NCBI RefSeq assembly: GCF_003751085.1
Contig: NZ_RJJY01000002.1
Span: 1,116,001 to 1,180,000, forward strand
DNA: 64,000 nucleotides
Direction: 5' to 3'
From: Micromonospora sp. Llam0
Lineage (GTDB): Bacteria; Actinomycetota; Actinomycetes; Mycobacteriales; Micromonosporaceae
A program made the translations under genes and the position numbers. Each line of letters starts with the position of its first letter. The stretch's first letter is position 1. Positions 8,519-17,593 of the stretch are shown in pieces. The notes beneath the pieces are model-generated. The model was not told where the DNA came from, did no database searches, and saw only the letters and a program-made list of their open reading frames with translations.

Positions 8519-10048
8519 ATGACCGACGGCTGGGTGCTGCCTGACGACGTGCTACGGGACGCGCCGGCGTACACGCCGCGGCCGTTCGAGTTGGCCGACC
8601 TTGAGCTGATCCTGTCCGAGGCGTACGCCCCGCTGACCGGCTTCCACACCCGCGCCGATCTTGCCTCGTTGCGTAGTCGCGGCCGGCTGGCCGACGGCAC
8701 CGCCTGGCCGGTGCCGGTCACCCTGGAGGTGCCGGCCGGCCTGGTCGCCGGGCTCGACCTGACGAATCCGCTGCTGCGGGTGTTGGTGCTCACCGACCCG
8801 GAGGGTGCTCCGGTGGCCGCGCTGGACGTCGTCGACGCCTGGCCGAGCCGGGACGGCTTCTCGGCGGTCGGCGGCCGGGTGCGCCGGCTCGGCGACGGCA
8901 CCGGCGGGCCGTTCCAGCGGCTGCGTCGCAGCCCGGCGGAGGTACGCGCGCTGCTGCCCCCGGGCCGGGTGCTCGGGGTGATCGCCGACCGCCCGTTGCA
9001 CCGCCCGCAGCTGGCCCAGATCGCGCACGCCGCTCGTACCCTCGCCGCGCATCTGCTGATTCTGATCCCGGTCGCGGACGGCGGGGTCAGCGGGCTGCCG
9101 CCGGAGGTGCTGGTCCGCAGCGTCTTCGCGGCCCGGGACCGGATGCCGCCGGCGACGCTGGTCGCGGTGCCGTTGACCCGGCGTGGTGACGAGATCCGGG
9201 ACGCGCTGCTGCGGGCCCGGGTGGCGGCCGCGTACGGCGTCACCCACCTGCTGTCCACCGGCGAGATGCTCTCCGGCGGCGGTCCACGGGTGCTGGTGCC
9301 CCGGGAGCTTGCCTACGACAACCGGGACGGCCAGTGGCGCTGGCGCGACGACATTCCGCCGCGCAACCGGCGGCTGGCGCTCGACCAGGAGGAGATCGAC
9401 GACCTGCTGGACCGGGGTTTTCCGTTACCGGAGTGGCACACCCCGCCGGCAGTGGCCCGGGAGCTGGCCCGGGCCCGGCCGCCGCGCCGGCACCGTGGCC
9501 TGGTGGTGTTCTTCACCGGGCTGTCCGGTTCCGGCAAGTCGACCATCGCCCGGGGGGTGGCGGACGCGCTGCGGGAGAGCGGCGACCGGACCGTCACGCT
9601 GCTCGACGGGGACGTGGTCCGCCGTGAGCTCTCCGCCGGGTTGACGTTCTCCAAGACGGACCGGGACCGTAACGTCCGCCGGATCGGCTGGGTCGCGTCC
9701 GAGGTCGGTCGGCACCACGGGGTGGCGATCTGCTGCCCGATCGCGCCGTACGCTCAGCCCCGGGCGGCGGCCCGGCAGATGGCGAACGACGCCGGCGCCG
9801 GTTTCCTGCTGGTCTGGGTGGCGACCCCGTTGGAGGTCTGCGAGGCCCGCGACCGCAAGGGGTTGTATGCCAAGGCGCGGGCCGGCCAGCTGACCGGGAT
9901 GACCGGGATCGACGATCCGTACGAGGAGCCGACCGATGCCGACCTGGTGCTGAACACCAGTGAGATGAGCATCGAACAGGGCGTGCAGACGGTGCTGCAA
10001 CACCTCACCGAAACGGGTTGGGTGGAACCGCGGCTGAAGCCGGCCTGA
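8519..10048 (+). CDS. Bifunctional-type ATP sulfurylase-like/APS kinase protein
   Basis: The product has about 509 residues. The C-terminal domain (about 320-509) is an APS kinase that phosphorylates adenylylsulfate to PAPS: P-loop GLSGSGKST at about 333, DGDVVRRELS, then GLYAKARAGQ near 450. The N-terminal 300 residues have the ATP sulfurylase fold, but the nucleotide motif is degenerate. Where active enzymes have RNPxHxxH, this protein has DRPLHRPQ (about 156-163), lacking the Asn and the second His. The kinase is therefore probably active and the sulfurylase half structural or regulatory. The ATG at 8519 fits the GGGGG stretch upstream better than the GTG at 8516. The next gene is a sulfotransferase, a natural PAPS consumer. 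Confidence 0.88.
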   Translation: MTDGWVLPDDVLRDAPAYTPRPFELADLELILSEAYAPLTGFHTRADLASLRSRGRLADGTAWPVPVTLEVPAGLVAGLDLTNPLLRVLVLTDPEGAPVAALDVVDAWPSRDGFSAVGGRVRRLGDGTGGPFQRLRRSPAEVRALLPPGRVLGVIADRPLHRPQLAQIAHAARTLAAHLLILIPVADGGVSGLPPEVLVRSVFAARDRMPPATLVAVPLTRRGDEIRDALLRARVAAAYGVTHLLSTGEMLSGGGPRVLVPRELAYDNRDGQWRWRDDIPPRNRRLALDQEEIDDLLDRGFPLPEWHTPPAVARELARARPPRRHRGLVVFFTGLSGSGKSTIARGVADALRESGDRTVTLLDGDVVRRELSAGLTFSKTDRDRNVRRIGWVASEVGRHHGVAICCPIAPYAQPRAAARQMANDAGAGFLLVWVATPLEVCEARDRKGLYAKARAGQLTGMTGIDDPYEEPTDADLVLNTSEMSIEQGVQTVLQHLTETGWVEPRLKPA

Positions 10049-10202
10049 CCACCACATCCTCCTTTGTCGCCTTTTCTGCAGATGACGGCAAGTCGGGCGA
10101 GAAGCCGCTCTTGTCCGGGTAGCGGTGGCGTTATCCGATGAAGAGCGTTTCGCGCCGCCCAGGCAGGCAGGACAGCCGCCCAGGCAGGACAGGAGAGGCG
10201 AC

Positions 10203-11144
10203 ATGCCGCTACGCAGTCGGATCCCGGAGCCGCTACGCCGGATCGTGCCCACCCGGTCCTGGTCGTACGGGCGGTGGACGGCCCCGAGTCGGGTGCTGCC
10301 GTCGTTCCTGATCTGCGGCGGGCACCGGTGCGGGACGGCCGGACTGCACCGGATGCTGGCCGCTCATCCGCTGGTGCTGCGGGCGGCCCGGCGCGACGGG
10401 GTGAGCTTCTTCGACACCTCGTACGAGCGCGGCATCGACTGGTACCGGGGGCACTTCCCCCGCCAGCGCACCGCCCGCCGGCTGCAACGACGCCACGGCG
10501 GCACCGCCAGCGCCTTCGAGACCAGCACCTACTACCTCTACCACCCGTACGCGGCGCTGCGGATCGCCCGGGACCTGCCGGACGTGCGGCTACTGGTGCT
10601 GGTCCGCGACCCGGTGGACCGGGCCTGGTCGCACTTCCGGGTGGAGCGGCTGGCCGGGCACGAGCCGGAGCCGTCGTTCGCCCGGGCGCTGGCGCTGGAG
10701 TCGGCACGGCTACGCGGGCAGGAGGAACGCCTCGGGGTGGAGGCCGGGTACCGCAGCTTCGCCCACCAGCACCACGCGTACCGGCAGCGCGGCGAGTACG
10801 CCACCTACCTGGACCGGCTGGCCGTTCAGGTTGGCCGGGAGCGGATCTGTCTGGTGGAGGCCGAACGGTTGTGGACCACGCCGACCAGGGTGTACGGCGA
10901 GGTGCTGGACTTCCTCGGCCTGCCGAGGCTGGACGAGGTGCCACCGTTGCCGCCGCCGATGGCCCCGCCGGCCCTGGTCGAGGCAGCGCCGGACGCGCCG
11001 ACCGACGGCCTGCCGGTCGAGCCGCCCGGTGCCCGTACCCGTCGGGAGCTGGCCGACCATTTCGCCCCGCACGACGCGCGGCTCGCCGGCTGGCTCGGCC
11101 GGCCGCCGGTCTGGCGCAGCGCAGTGGCGAAAGCGTTCCGCTGA
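10203..11144 (+). CDS. Sulfotransferase domain protein
   Basis: This PAPS-dependent sulfotransferase is about 313 residues. The 5'-phosphosulfate loop is GGHRCGTAGLHRM at about 38, and the 3'-phosphate site is VLVRDPVDRAWSHF at about 130. The C-terminus is Pro-rich. AGGAGAGG lies just before the ATG at 10203. It follows the APS kinase by 154 bp on the same strand, so local PAPS supply is plausible. The acceptor substrate is unknown. A small CAGGCAGGACAG repeat occurs in the 5' leader (about 10160-10195). Confidence 0.88.
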   Translation: MPLRSRIPEPLRRIVPTRSWSYGRWTAPSRVLPSFLICGGHRCGTAGLHRMLAAHPLVLRAARRDGVSFFDTSYERGIDWYRGHFPRQRTARRLQRRHGGTASAFETSTYYLYHPYAALRIARDLPDVRLLVLVRDPVDRAWSHFRVERLAGHEPEPSFARALALESARLRGQEERLGVEAGYRSFAHQHHAYRQRGEYATYLDRLAVQVGRERICLVEAERLWTTPTRVYGEVLDFLGLPRLDEVPPLPPPMAPPALVEAAPDAPTDGLPVEPPGARTRRELADHFAPHDARLAGWLGRPPVWRSAVAKAFR

Positions 11145-11253
11145 CCCGACCCTACGCAGGCGGCTACCTGGCCGGGGCGTACTTCCATTCGGCCACACCT
11201 GCGCGATAGTGTTCGCATCTGTTGGATTGAGTGCGAGCAGGTGGGAGCCGGAC

Positions 11254-12042
11254 GTGGTGCTGATGCTCGCGCCGCAGCGCCAGGCGGCGATCCTGGACCG
11301 GGTCCGGGCCGCCGGCGGAGTACGGGTCACCGATCTGGCCGTCGAGTTCGGCGTCTCGGACATGACGATCCGCCGGGACCTGGACGTCCTAGCCGACCGA
11401 GGGCTGCTGGCCAAGGTGCACGGCGGGGCCACCCTGGTCGATCCCGGGGCCACCGACGAGCCGGGGTTCGTGGCGAAGTCCGCCCGGCAGCAGGCCGAGA
11501 AGGCGGCGATCGCCGCGCACGCCGCCGAGCTGGTCGTCGCCGGCGGGGCGGTGGCGTTGTCGGCCGGCACCACCACGGTGGAGCTCGCCCGCCGGCTGGT
11601 CGACGTCCCCGGGCTGACGGTGGTGACCAACTCGATCCCGGTGGCCGACGTGTTCTACCGGGACGGTCGGGGCGACCGGACGGTGATCCTCACCGGTGGG
11701 GTGCGTACCCCGTCGGACGCGCTGGTCGGGCCGGTGGCCGTGACCGCTCTCCGCGGCCTGCACGTGGACCTGCTCTTCCTCGGCGTGCACGGGATGAGCG
11801 AACGGGCCGGCTACACCACCCCGAACCTGATGGAGTCCGACACCAACCGGGCATTGATCACGGCGGCGGCCCGCCTGGTGGTGCTGGCCGACCACACCAA
11901 GTGGGACGTCGTGGGGATCTCCTCGATGGCGGAGTTGGCCGCGGCCCAGGTGGTGGTCAGCGACCCCGGACTACCCGCGCCGGCCCGCGACGTGCTGGCC
12001 GGACACGGCGTCGAGCTGTCGATCGCCGACCCACACCGATAG
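11254..12042 (+). CDS. DeoR-family transcriptional regulator
   Basis: A DeoR/GlpR-type repressor of about 262 residues. The N-terminal winged helix contains VTDLAVEFGVSDMTIRRDL (about 30-48), and the C-terminal sugar-phosphate sensor has the LSAGTTTVELARRL loop. The GTG at 11254 has GGGAG 6 nt upstream; an ATG at 11263 is possible. The gene ends 11 bp before galT, so the two are cotranscribed. The likely role is control of galactose use with a phosphorylated sugar as effector. Confidence 0.92.
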   Translation: MVLMLAPQRQAAILDRVRAAGGVRVTDLAVEFGVSDMTIRRDLDVLADRGLLAKVHGGATLVDPGATDEPGFVAKSARQQAEKAAIAAHAAELVVAGGAVALSAGTTTVELARRLVDVPGLTVVTNSIPVADVFYRDGRGDRTVILTGGVRTPSDALVGPVAVTALRGLHVDLLFLGVHGMSERAGYTTPNLMESDTNRALITAAARLVVLADHTKWDVVGISSMAELAAAQVVVSDPGLPAPARDVLAGHGVELSIADPHR

Positions 12043-12053
12043 GAACTCAACGC

Positions 12054-13145
12054 GTGAAACGCAGTGCGGTACGGCTCGCCGACGGGCGGGAACTCATCTA
12101 CTTCGACGAGCGGGACGACGCCGTCCGGGAAGGACCGGACCGGCGGGAGCTGCCGCCCCCGCCGCCGGCCTCGGAGCTTCGCTACGATCCGTTGACCGAC
12201 GAGTGGGTGGCGATCGCCGCGCACCGGCAGACCCGGACCTTCCTGCCGCCGACCGATCAGTGCCCGCTCTGCCCGTCGCGGCCCGGCCGGTCCAGCGAGA
12301 TTCCGGCGTACGACTACGACGTGGTGGTCTTCGAGAACCGGTTCCCGTCGCTGAGCGACCGGGTGGGTGACGGGACGGCCGGCTACCCCGGTGGTACGCC
12401 GTTCACCCCGACCCGGCCGGGTCTCGGGCGCTGTGAGGTGGTCTGCTTCACCGCCGAGCACGGCACCTCGTTCGCCGCGCTGGCCCCGGCCCGGGTCCGC
12501 ACCGTCGTCGACGCGCTGGCCGACCGGACCGCCGAGTTGTCCGCGCTGGACGCGGTGGAGCAGGTGTTCTGCTTCGAGAACCGGGGCGTGGAGATCGGGG
12601 TCACCCTGCACCACCCGCACGGGCAGATCTACGCGTACCCGTTCGTGCCGCCGCGTACCCGGTCGATGCTGGCCGCCGCCCGACGGCACGCCGAGGCGAC
12701 CGGCGGGCGAAACCTGTACGCGGACGTGCTGGCCGCCGAGCGGGCGGCCGGGGTGCGGGTAGTGGCGGCCAACGACCAGTGGACGGCGTACGTGCCGGCC
12801 GCGGCGCGCTGGCCGTTCGAGGTGCACCTGGCACCGCACCGCCGGGTGCCGGACATCGCCAGGTTGGACGACGCCGAACGGGACGCCTTCGGGCCGCTCT
12901 ACCTCGACGTGCTGCGCCGCTTCGACCGACTCTTCGACAGCCGGCAGGGTACGCCGTACATCGCCGCGTGGCATCAGGCCCCGGTGCGTCACGAACGGGA
13001 GCTGGGCTACCTGCATCTGCAGGTGTTCACCATCCGGCGGGCGGCGGACAAGCTGAAGTACCTGGCCGGTTCGGAATCGGCGATGGGCGTGTTCATCAAC
13101 GACGTCCGGCCGGAACAGGCGGCGGCGCTGCTGCGCGACGCCTGA
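12054..13145 (+). CDS. galT: Galactose-1-phosphate uridylyltransferase
   Basis: This Leloir-pathway enzyme exchanges UMP between UDP-glucose and galactose-1-phosphate. It has about 363 residues. The active-site HPHGQ is at about 189, and a CPLC pair near 69 probably binds zinc. The GTG start follows AGGA and gives a VKRSAVRLADGRELIYFD N-terminus. It is cotranscribed with the DeoR regulator. No galK or galE follows, so the rest of the pathway must be encoded elsewhere. Confidence 0.95.
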   Translation: MKRSAVRLADGRELIYFDERDDAVREGPDRRELPPPPPASELRYDPLTDEWVAIAAHRQTRTFLPPTDQCPLCPSRPGRSSEIPAYDYDVVVFENRFPSLSDRVGDGTAGYPGGTPFTPTRPGLGRCEVVCFTAEHGTSFAALAPARVRTVVDALADRTAELSALDAVEQVFCFENRGVEIGVTLHHPHGQIYAYPFVPPRTRSMLAAARRHAEATGGRNLYADVLAAERAAGVRVVAANDQWTAYVPAAARWPFEVHLAPHRRVPDIARLDDAERDAFGPLYLDVLRRFDRLFDSRQGTPYIAAWHQAPVRHERELGYLHLQVFTIRRAADKLKYLAGSESAMGVFINDVRPEQAAALLRDA

Positions 13146-13329
13146 CGGCACCCGTTTTCCGCCACCCGAGGCGCTGGCGTCGGTCGATGTCGCCGGCTCG
13201 ACCGATCCGGTCGACGACGATCCTTCCCATAATGGGATTCCCGAATTAGGATCGCCGGGTGCCCACTCAGGAACACCGGGTACTCACTCGGGAAGACAGG
13301 TCATTGACGTCGGCAGGGAGGTAACAGAG

Positions 13330-13917
13330 TTGTCCTGGTTCGCCCTGGGCTTCCTCCTGGCGCTGGTCGCCTCCAGCGCGTACGCGATCGGTCGCCTGCA
13401 CCTACGGTTCGCATATCGGGTCGGATACCGACAGGGCCATGCGGACGGCGCCCATCGACAGTTCGGCACCGCTGTACGGATGCTGGAAGATGTTTCCCGC
13501 AACGGCAGCGCGGTCTCGCCCGACAGCAGTCGGCCGGCCAGCACGGTGGCGCCATTGCGCACGGAAGGCAGCCGGCCGGCGTCGCCCGGCATCGACGGGA
13601 AGATTGACGCACGGGTCGGTCCTCGAGCCGTTCGACTGGAGGACCGACTGCCGGACCTGGTCGGGTCACGACCGCTGGTCGGCGTCCGGATCCACGATGG
13701 GCCCGGCCAGCAGCCGCAGCCCCGCCTCGATCCGTTCCCGGTAGCTTTCCGGGCACGGTCGGCTGGACCGCCGAGGCGACGTAGCGCACCAGCCGGTGGC
13801 CCGGGTCCACCGGCCCGTCGCCGTCCAACATCTGACCGATCAGCTCGGCCAGCGTGGCGTCGGCGCGTAGCCCGTCGATCCGGGCACGTTCGACCGGTGT
13901 CCAGTGGCCGGCCGTGA
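13330..13917 (+). CDS. Hypothetical membrane-anchored protein
   Basis: A TTG start at 13330 with GGGAGG about 9 nt upstream gives a protein with one N-terminal transmembrane helix (residues 3-20). A basic/polar region rich in Arg, Gly and His follows (RVGYRQGHADGAHRQFG). Residues 1 to about 95 look like real coding sequence. From about 13666 on, the frame overlaps the 3' end of the frameshifted minus-strand gene and reads like antisense noise (Arg/Pro-rich), so the natural C-terminus is uncertain. No family recognised. Confidence 0.5.
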   Translation: MSWFALGFLLALVASSAYAIGRLHLRFAYRVGYRQGHADGAHRQFGTAVRMLEDVSRNGSAVSPDSSRPASTVAPLRTEGSRPASPGIDGKIDARVGPRAVRLEDRLPDLVGSRPLVGVRIHDGPGQQPQPRLDPFPVAFRARSAGPPRRRSAPAGGPGPPARRRPTSDRSARPAWRRRVARRSGHVRPVSSGRP

Positions 13918-14122
13918 CAAGTTCCTGGATCAGGGTCTGCGCCAGTTCCTGGATCAGGGTCTGCGCCAGTTCCTGGATCGGGGTCTGCGCCTGCTCGCCG
14001 AACGGCGGCCGACACCCGGCGGTGAGCTGATCGACCAACGCCCGCACCGCGACACGCACCGCCGGCTGCCCTGCCGGGTCCATCGTCAACACCACGCAGA
14101 ATTGGCCACCACTGGCGGTCAC
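13666..14122 (-). pseudogene. Hypothetical gene with an apparent +1 frameshift
   Basis: From a GTG at 14122 the frame reads convincingly to about 13752 (VVLTMDPAGQPAVRVAVRAL, then DGLRADATLAELIGQML). It then turns to Gly/Arg-rich noise. Dropping one G in the CCCGGAAAG run (plus-strand 13745-13753) restores a sensible reading, VPESYRERIEAGLRLLAG, ending at a stop at 13666. The intact product would be about 150 residues. It is either a recent lesion or a consensus error. The gene contains the 24-bp tandem repeat described separately. It follows the minus-strand gene at 14151 closely, so the two may form an operon. Family unknown. Confidence 0.6.
13920..13991. repeat. 24-bp tandem repeat, three copies, in coding sequence
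   Basis: Three contiguous 24-bp units (13920-13943, 13944-13967, 13968-13991) differ at one base in the last. On the minus strand each encodes AQTLIQEL or AQTPIQEL, an amphipathic eight-residue unit. Length variation between strains is likely. Confidence 0.9.
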
Positions 14123-14150
14123 CGTTCGTCGGTGTGACTACCACCGTCGG

Positions 14151-14588
14151 TCATCGTCGGAGATTGTCCCGGTCCTCGGTCATCGCCTCGGCGAACGCCT
14201 CGGACAACAGGTGGGCCCAGCTCACCCCGAAAACGTCGACACCGCCGCGCATCATGCTCATGATCGTCGAGACCAGCGCCTGCCGGGTGAACAGCAGCGT
14301 GGTACCGGGCACCCGTCGGCCGAGCCGGTCCCAGCCGCCGAACTCGGCGTACAGGAAACGGTCCCGACCACCGGCGCGGTCGTCGGCGGTCATCAATCCG
14401 GTCCGCAGGCTTCGCGCCCACACCGCGGTCTCCGCGTCCGGCAGGTCGGCCGGCCCGGCTCCGCCACCCGACCCTGCCGTCCCTTCGCCATTGCCGCCGC
14501 CCATCTCATTGCCGTTTGTCGATCTAAATGCCACCGTCGGCCCCCAACGCCTCACATCCGCAATGGCTCTCGCCACCGCTGCCGTCAT
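14151..14588 (-). CDS. Hypothetical protein
   Basis: The product has about 145 residues if started at the ATG at 14588; an ATG at 14504 would skip a weaker N-terminus. After a Gly-rich segment the sequence is well behaved, with an acidic/hydrophobic alternation (AETAVWARSLRTGL, then TTLLFTRQALVSTIMSMMRG). It ends with a stop overlapping an ATG. No domain recognised. It lies between the frameshifted gene and the XRE regulator, all on the minus strand. Confidence 0.55.
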   Translation of the reverse strand: MTAAVARAIADVRRWGPTVAFRSTNGNEMGGGNGEGTAGSGGGAGPADLPDAETAVWARSLRTGLMTADDRAGGRDRFLYAEFGGWDRLGRRVPGTTLLFTRQALVSTIMSMMRGGVDVFGVSWAHLLSEAFAEAMTEDRDNLRR

Positions 14589-14875
14589 TGAAACCGCCAG
14601 TCGACGCACAGCCGCCAGCAGGCGGGAGCCTTCACGCGGCGGCCACGAAGTGAAGATTGATCACATCCACCGCGGCGGCCGGCTATCCCACCTGCACCCA
14701 AATCCCATAATGGAACATACAAAGAGGAACTCCCAGTGTCACGAACGGCACCAGCCGGGCGCGTGTGACTTGAATCACAAATGAACTGGAGAGTTCGATC
14801 AGGCGCGCTCAACCGGGCGGTCGAGCCACGGGCCGAGGGCCGCAGATCGACACCGGCAACGACCTCAGCCGGTGA

Positions 14876-15721
14876 TCACAGTGACTTCGCGGTACGGACG
14901 AGAAAGTCATTCGTCTCCTCGGGCCCTAATGCGGCGGCCGAGAAGAGATCGAAATGCCGGCGAAATCGCTCCAGGTACGCTTCGCCCTCGACGAACTGGG
15001 CGATCTCGTACGCCTCAAGGAAAGCCAGCGGCGGATCCGGATCCAGATCGAGCAGCACGAAACCACCACCCGACGGCAGAACGGGCACCGCCGAGAACGG
15101 CAGAATCCGAACCGTCACAGTAGGCAGGTCGTTGGCCGCCGCCAGGGCGAGAATCTGATCATGCAACACCGAACGGTCCCCGACGTGGCGGTGCACCGCA
15201 GACTCGTCGACGACAGCGGAAATCTCCGTTGTCGCGGCACCGCCGGTCAACAACTGCTGCCGGGCGGTCGTCAACCGCAGCCGCGCCGCGACCGTTTCTG
15301 GATCATGCCCCTCGGCAACCAGTGTCGCCCGGGCGTACTCGGGAGTCTGAAAGAGCGGTGGGACGAAAAGACTGTAAATGGACAGCGACCTCGCAGTCGC
15401 CTCAAGACCGACATAGGACCGGAGCCAATCCGGCACCTCGACGCCTTCGCCGAACAGGGAAGCCCGCCAGCCCCGTCGCCCCGCGTCCCTGGTCAGGTCC
15501 TCCAGCTCGGCGCGCAACGAGGCGGACGCGCCGTAGACCGCCATCAACGCCCGCAGGGTATGGATCTTCGGAGCCGAGTGGCCATTCTCGAATCGGGAGA
15601 GCGAAGACTTGGTCACCTCAGCCCGCTGGGCGGCCGCCTCCAGAGTGAGCCCTTTGCGCTCACGGAGCGCGCGCAACTCCGAGGCGATGCGACGCTTCAG
15701 GGCAACGGGCGTTCGGTTCAT
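14876..15721 (-). CDS. XRE-family regulator with DUF5753 domain (Scr1-like)
   Basis: The protein has 281 residues. An N-terminal helix-turn-helix (about 18-70, including LTLEAAAQRAEVTKSSLSRF) is followed by the DUF5753 region typical of actinomycete XRE regulators. These normally sit next to a small DUF397 protein and act like antitoxins or developmental regulators. Here I find no DUF397 reading frame on either side; the 290 bp downstream holds no convincing gene. A 7-bp inverted repeat lies about 70 bp upstream of the start. Confidence 0.88.
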   Translation of the reverse strand: MNRTPVALKRRIASELRALRERKGLTLEAAAQRAEVTKSSLSRFENGHSAPKIHTLRALMAVYGASASLRAELEDLTRDAGRRGWRASLFGEGVEVPDWLRSYVGLEATARSLSIYSLFVPPLFQTPEYARATLVAEGHDPETVAARLRLTTARQQLLTGGAATTEISAVVDESAVHRHVGDRSVLHDQILALAAANDLPTVTVRILPFSAVPVLPSGGGFVLLDLDPDPPLAFLEAYEIAQFVEGEAYLERFRRHFDLFSAAALGPEETNDFLVRTAKSL

Positions 15722-16228
15722 GGCAGACAGTCTGACACGGCGGGATGGACTGTACCACGCTCGGCGCGACCGTCATGGGCGTACCAATGAAAATTCCATT
15801 CGCGGAATTTCCACATCGCCGCGCACGAAACCTACCATGCGACCCGAAACACATCACCGAGACGTCCCATGCCGGGTGACTGGACCGGCCGGACTGGGCA
15901 CTCCCGACCGACCGAACAAATCGGTCAAAGCCCAGATAACTACCGGCTACCTCGGAAAGGACCGGCGGCCGAGCACGGTCGATCCGATTCGGAATGCGAG
16001 CCGGGCCCCGACATGGTTGCGGGGGGCCCGGGACAGGGCCCCCCGCAGGGAAGGGACGGCAGGCTGCTGGTTCACAGCCGAGGATCCACCATCAGCGTCA
16101 TATTGCTCAGGGCGACCGCCACCGGAAGATCCCCTTGGACGCGACTGGCACCACGTCCACCCTGTTCAACGATCTGCCGGAGGAACCGGTGACGGTGCCG
16201 GCCGCGAACTCAGGTGCTCAGCCCTCGC
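15722..16228. other. Intergenic region between XRE gene and icd
   Basis: About 500 bp without a credible gene on either strand. Near the XRE gene it holds an AT-rich inverted repeat (15791-15797 with 15804-15810, AAATTCC/GGAATTT) that could be an operator. It also contains the strong GC stem at 16019-16046. The reading frames that cross it are Arg/Pro-rich and lack ribosome sites. Confidence 0.6.
16019..16046 (-). terminator. GC-rich stem-loop downstream of icd
   Basis: A perfect 11-bp stem (16019-16029 with 16036-16046) encloses a 6-nt loop. It lies 183 bp beyond the icd stop on the side where icd transcripts would end. No U-tract. Confidence 0.55.
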
Positions 16229-17446
16229 TCAGGCACTCAGGCGCTTGGCCAGGTTGCCGTCGAGAGCCGCCATGAACTCGTCGGTGGTCAGCCACGGAGC
16301 GTTACGGTCGATCAGCAGCGCCAGGTCCTTGGTCATCTGGCCCGCCTCGACGGTCTCGATGCAGACCTGCTCGAGCGTGTTGGCGAACTCGGTCACCGCC
16401 GGAGTGCCGTCCAGCTTGCCGCGGTGGGCCAGACCCCGGGTCCAGGCGAAGATCGACGCGATCGGGTTGGTCGACGTCTTCTCGCCCTTCTGCCACTGCC
16501 GGTAGTGCCGGGTGACCGTGCCGTGCGCGGCCTCCGCCTCCACCGTACGGCCGTCCGGGGTCATCAGCACCGACGTCATCAGCCCCAGCGAGCCGAAGCC
16601 CTGGGCGACGGTGTCCGACTGCACGTCACCGTCGTAGTTCTTGCAGGCCCAGACGAAGCCGCCCTCCCACTTGAGCGCGGCGGCGACCATGTCGTCGATC
16701 AGCCGGTGCTCGTAGGTGATCCCGGCGGCGGCGAACTCGGTGGCGAACTCGGCCTCGTACACCTCGGCGAAGATGTCCTTGAACCGGCCGTCGTACGCCT
16801 TGAGGATGGTGTTCTTGGTCGACAGGTAGACCGGGTAGCCGCGGTCCAGGCCGTAGCGCAGCGAGGCGCGGGCGAAGTCGCGGATCGACTCGTCGAAGTT
16901 GTACATCCCCATCGCGACACCGCCGCCGGGGAAGTTGGCGACCTCCATCTCGACCGGGGCGCTGCCGTCGGCCGGGGTGTAGGTGATGGTCACCGTGCCC
17001 GGCCCGGGCACCACGAAGTCGGAGGCCTTGTACTGGTCGCCGTGCGCGTGCCGGCCGATGATGATCGGCTTGGTCCAGCCGGGCACCAGCCGGGGGACGT
17101 TCGACATGATGATCGGCTCGCGGAACACCACGCCGCCGAGGATGTTCCGGATGGTGCCGTTCGGGGAGCGCCACATCTTCTTGAGGCCGAACTCCTCGAC
17201 CCGGGCCTCGTCCGGGGTGATGGTCGCGCACTTGACGCCGACGCCGTGCTGTTTGATGGCGTTCGCGGCGTCCACCGTCACCTGGTCGTCGGTCTCGTCG
17301 CGGTACTGGATCGACAGGTCGTAGTAGTGCAGGTCGACGTCGAGGTAGGGCAGGATCAACTGCTCCCGGATCTGCTTCCAGATGATCCTGGTCATCTCGT
17401 CGCCGTCGAGCTCGACGACCGGGTTGGTTACCTTGATCTTCGCCAT
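16229..17446 (-). CDS. icd: NADP-dependent isocitrate dehydrogenase
   Basis: This enzyme converts isocitrate to 2-oxoglutarate with NADP+. At 405 residues it is the short homodimeric type shared with eukaryotes, not the monomeric 740-residue enzyme common in other actinomycetes. Visible motifs: [13 protein letters not shown] for substrate binding, [17 protein letters not shown] with the catalytic Lys, and [16 protein letters not shown]. The ATG at 17446 is preceded by AGGAG 9 nt upstream. It lies 147 bp after mdh with a strong stem-loop between, so it is likely transcribed separately. Confidence 0.97.
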   Translation of the reverse strand: MAKIKVTNPVVELDGDEMTRIIWKQIREQLILPYLDVDLHYYDLSIQYRDETDDQVTVDAANAIKQHGVGVKCATITPDEARVEEFGLKKMWRSPNGTIRNILGGVVFREPIIMSNVPRLVPGWTKPIIIGRHAHGDQYKASDFVVPGPGTVTITYTPADGSAPVEMEVANFPGGGVAMGMYNFDESIRDFARASLRYGLDRGYPVYLSTKNTILKAYDGRFKDIFAEVYEAEFATEFAAAGITYEHRLIDDMVAAALKWEGGFVWACKNYDGDVQSDTVAQGFGSLGLMTSVLMTPDGRTVEAEAAHGTVTRHYRQWQKGEKTSTNPIASIFAWTRGLAHRGKLDGTPAVTEFANTLEQVCIETVEAGQMTKDLALLIDRNAPWLTTDEFMAALDGNLAKRLSA

Positions 17447-17545
17447 CGACCGGCGCTCCTCTCGGAAACTCGTGTTAGCAGTACGAGCGTACTGGATTGC
17501 GGAACCCGGTGCGCAGCGGGCGGGCCGAACGAGGCGCGACACACG

Positions 17546-17575
17546 TCGGGGCGGGCACCCGGATGCCCGCCCCGA
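17546..17575 (-). terminator. Stem-loop after mdh
   Basis: A perfect 12-bp inverted repeat (17546-17557 with 17564-17575) with a 6-nt loop sits 18 bp after the mdh stop and upstream of icd. Very stable by inspection, with no U-tract. Confidence 0.75.
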
Positions 17576-17593
17576 TCGTCACGCCCGTACGGC

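Noticed and set aside
14585..14812. 75-codon minus-strand frame beside the XRE gene, considered as a DUF397 partner
   Set aside because: It has none of the DUF397 sequence pattern (WRKSSxS-like start) and no ribosome site.
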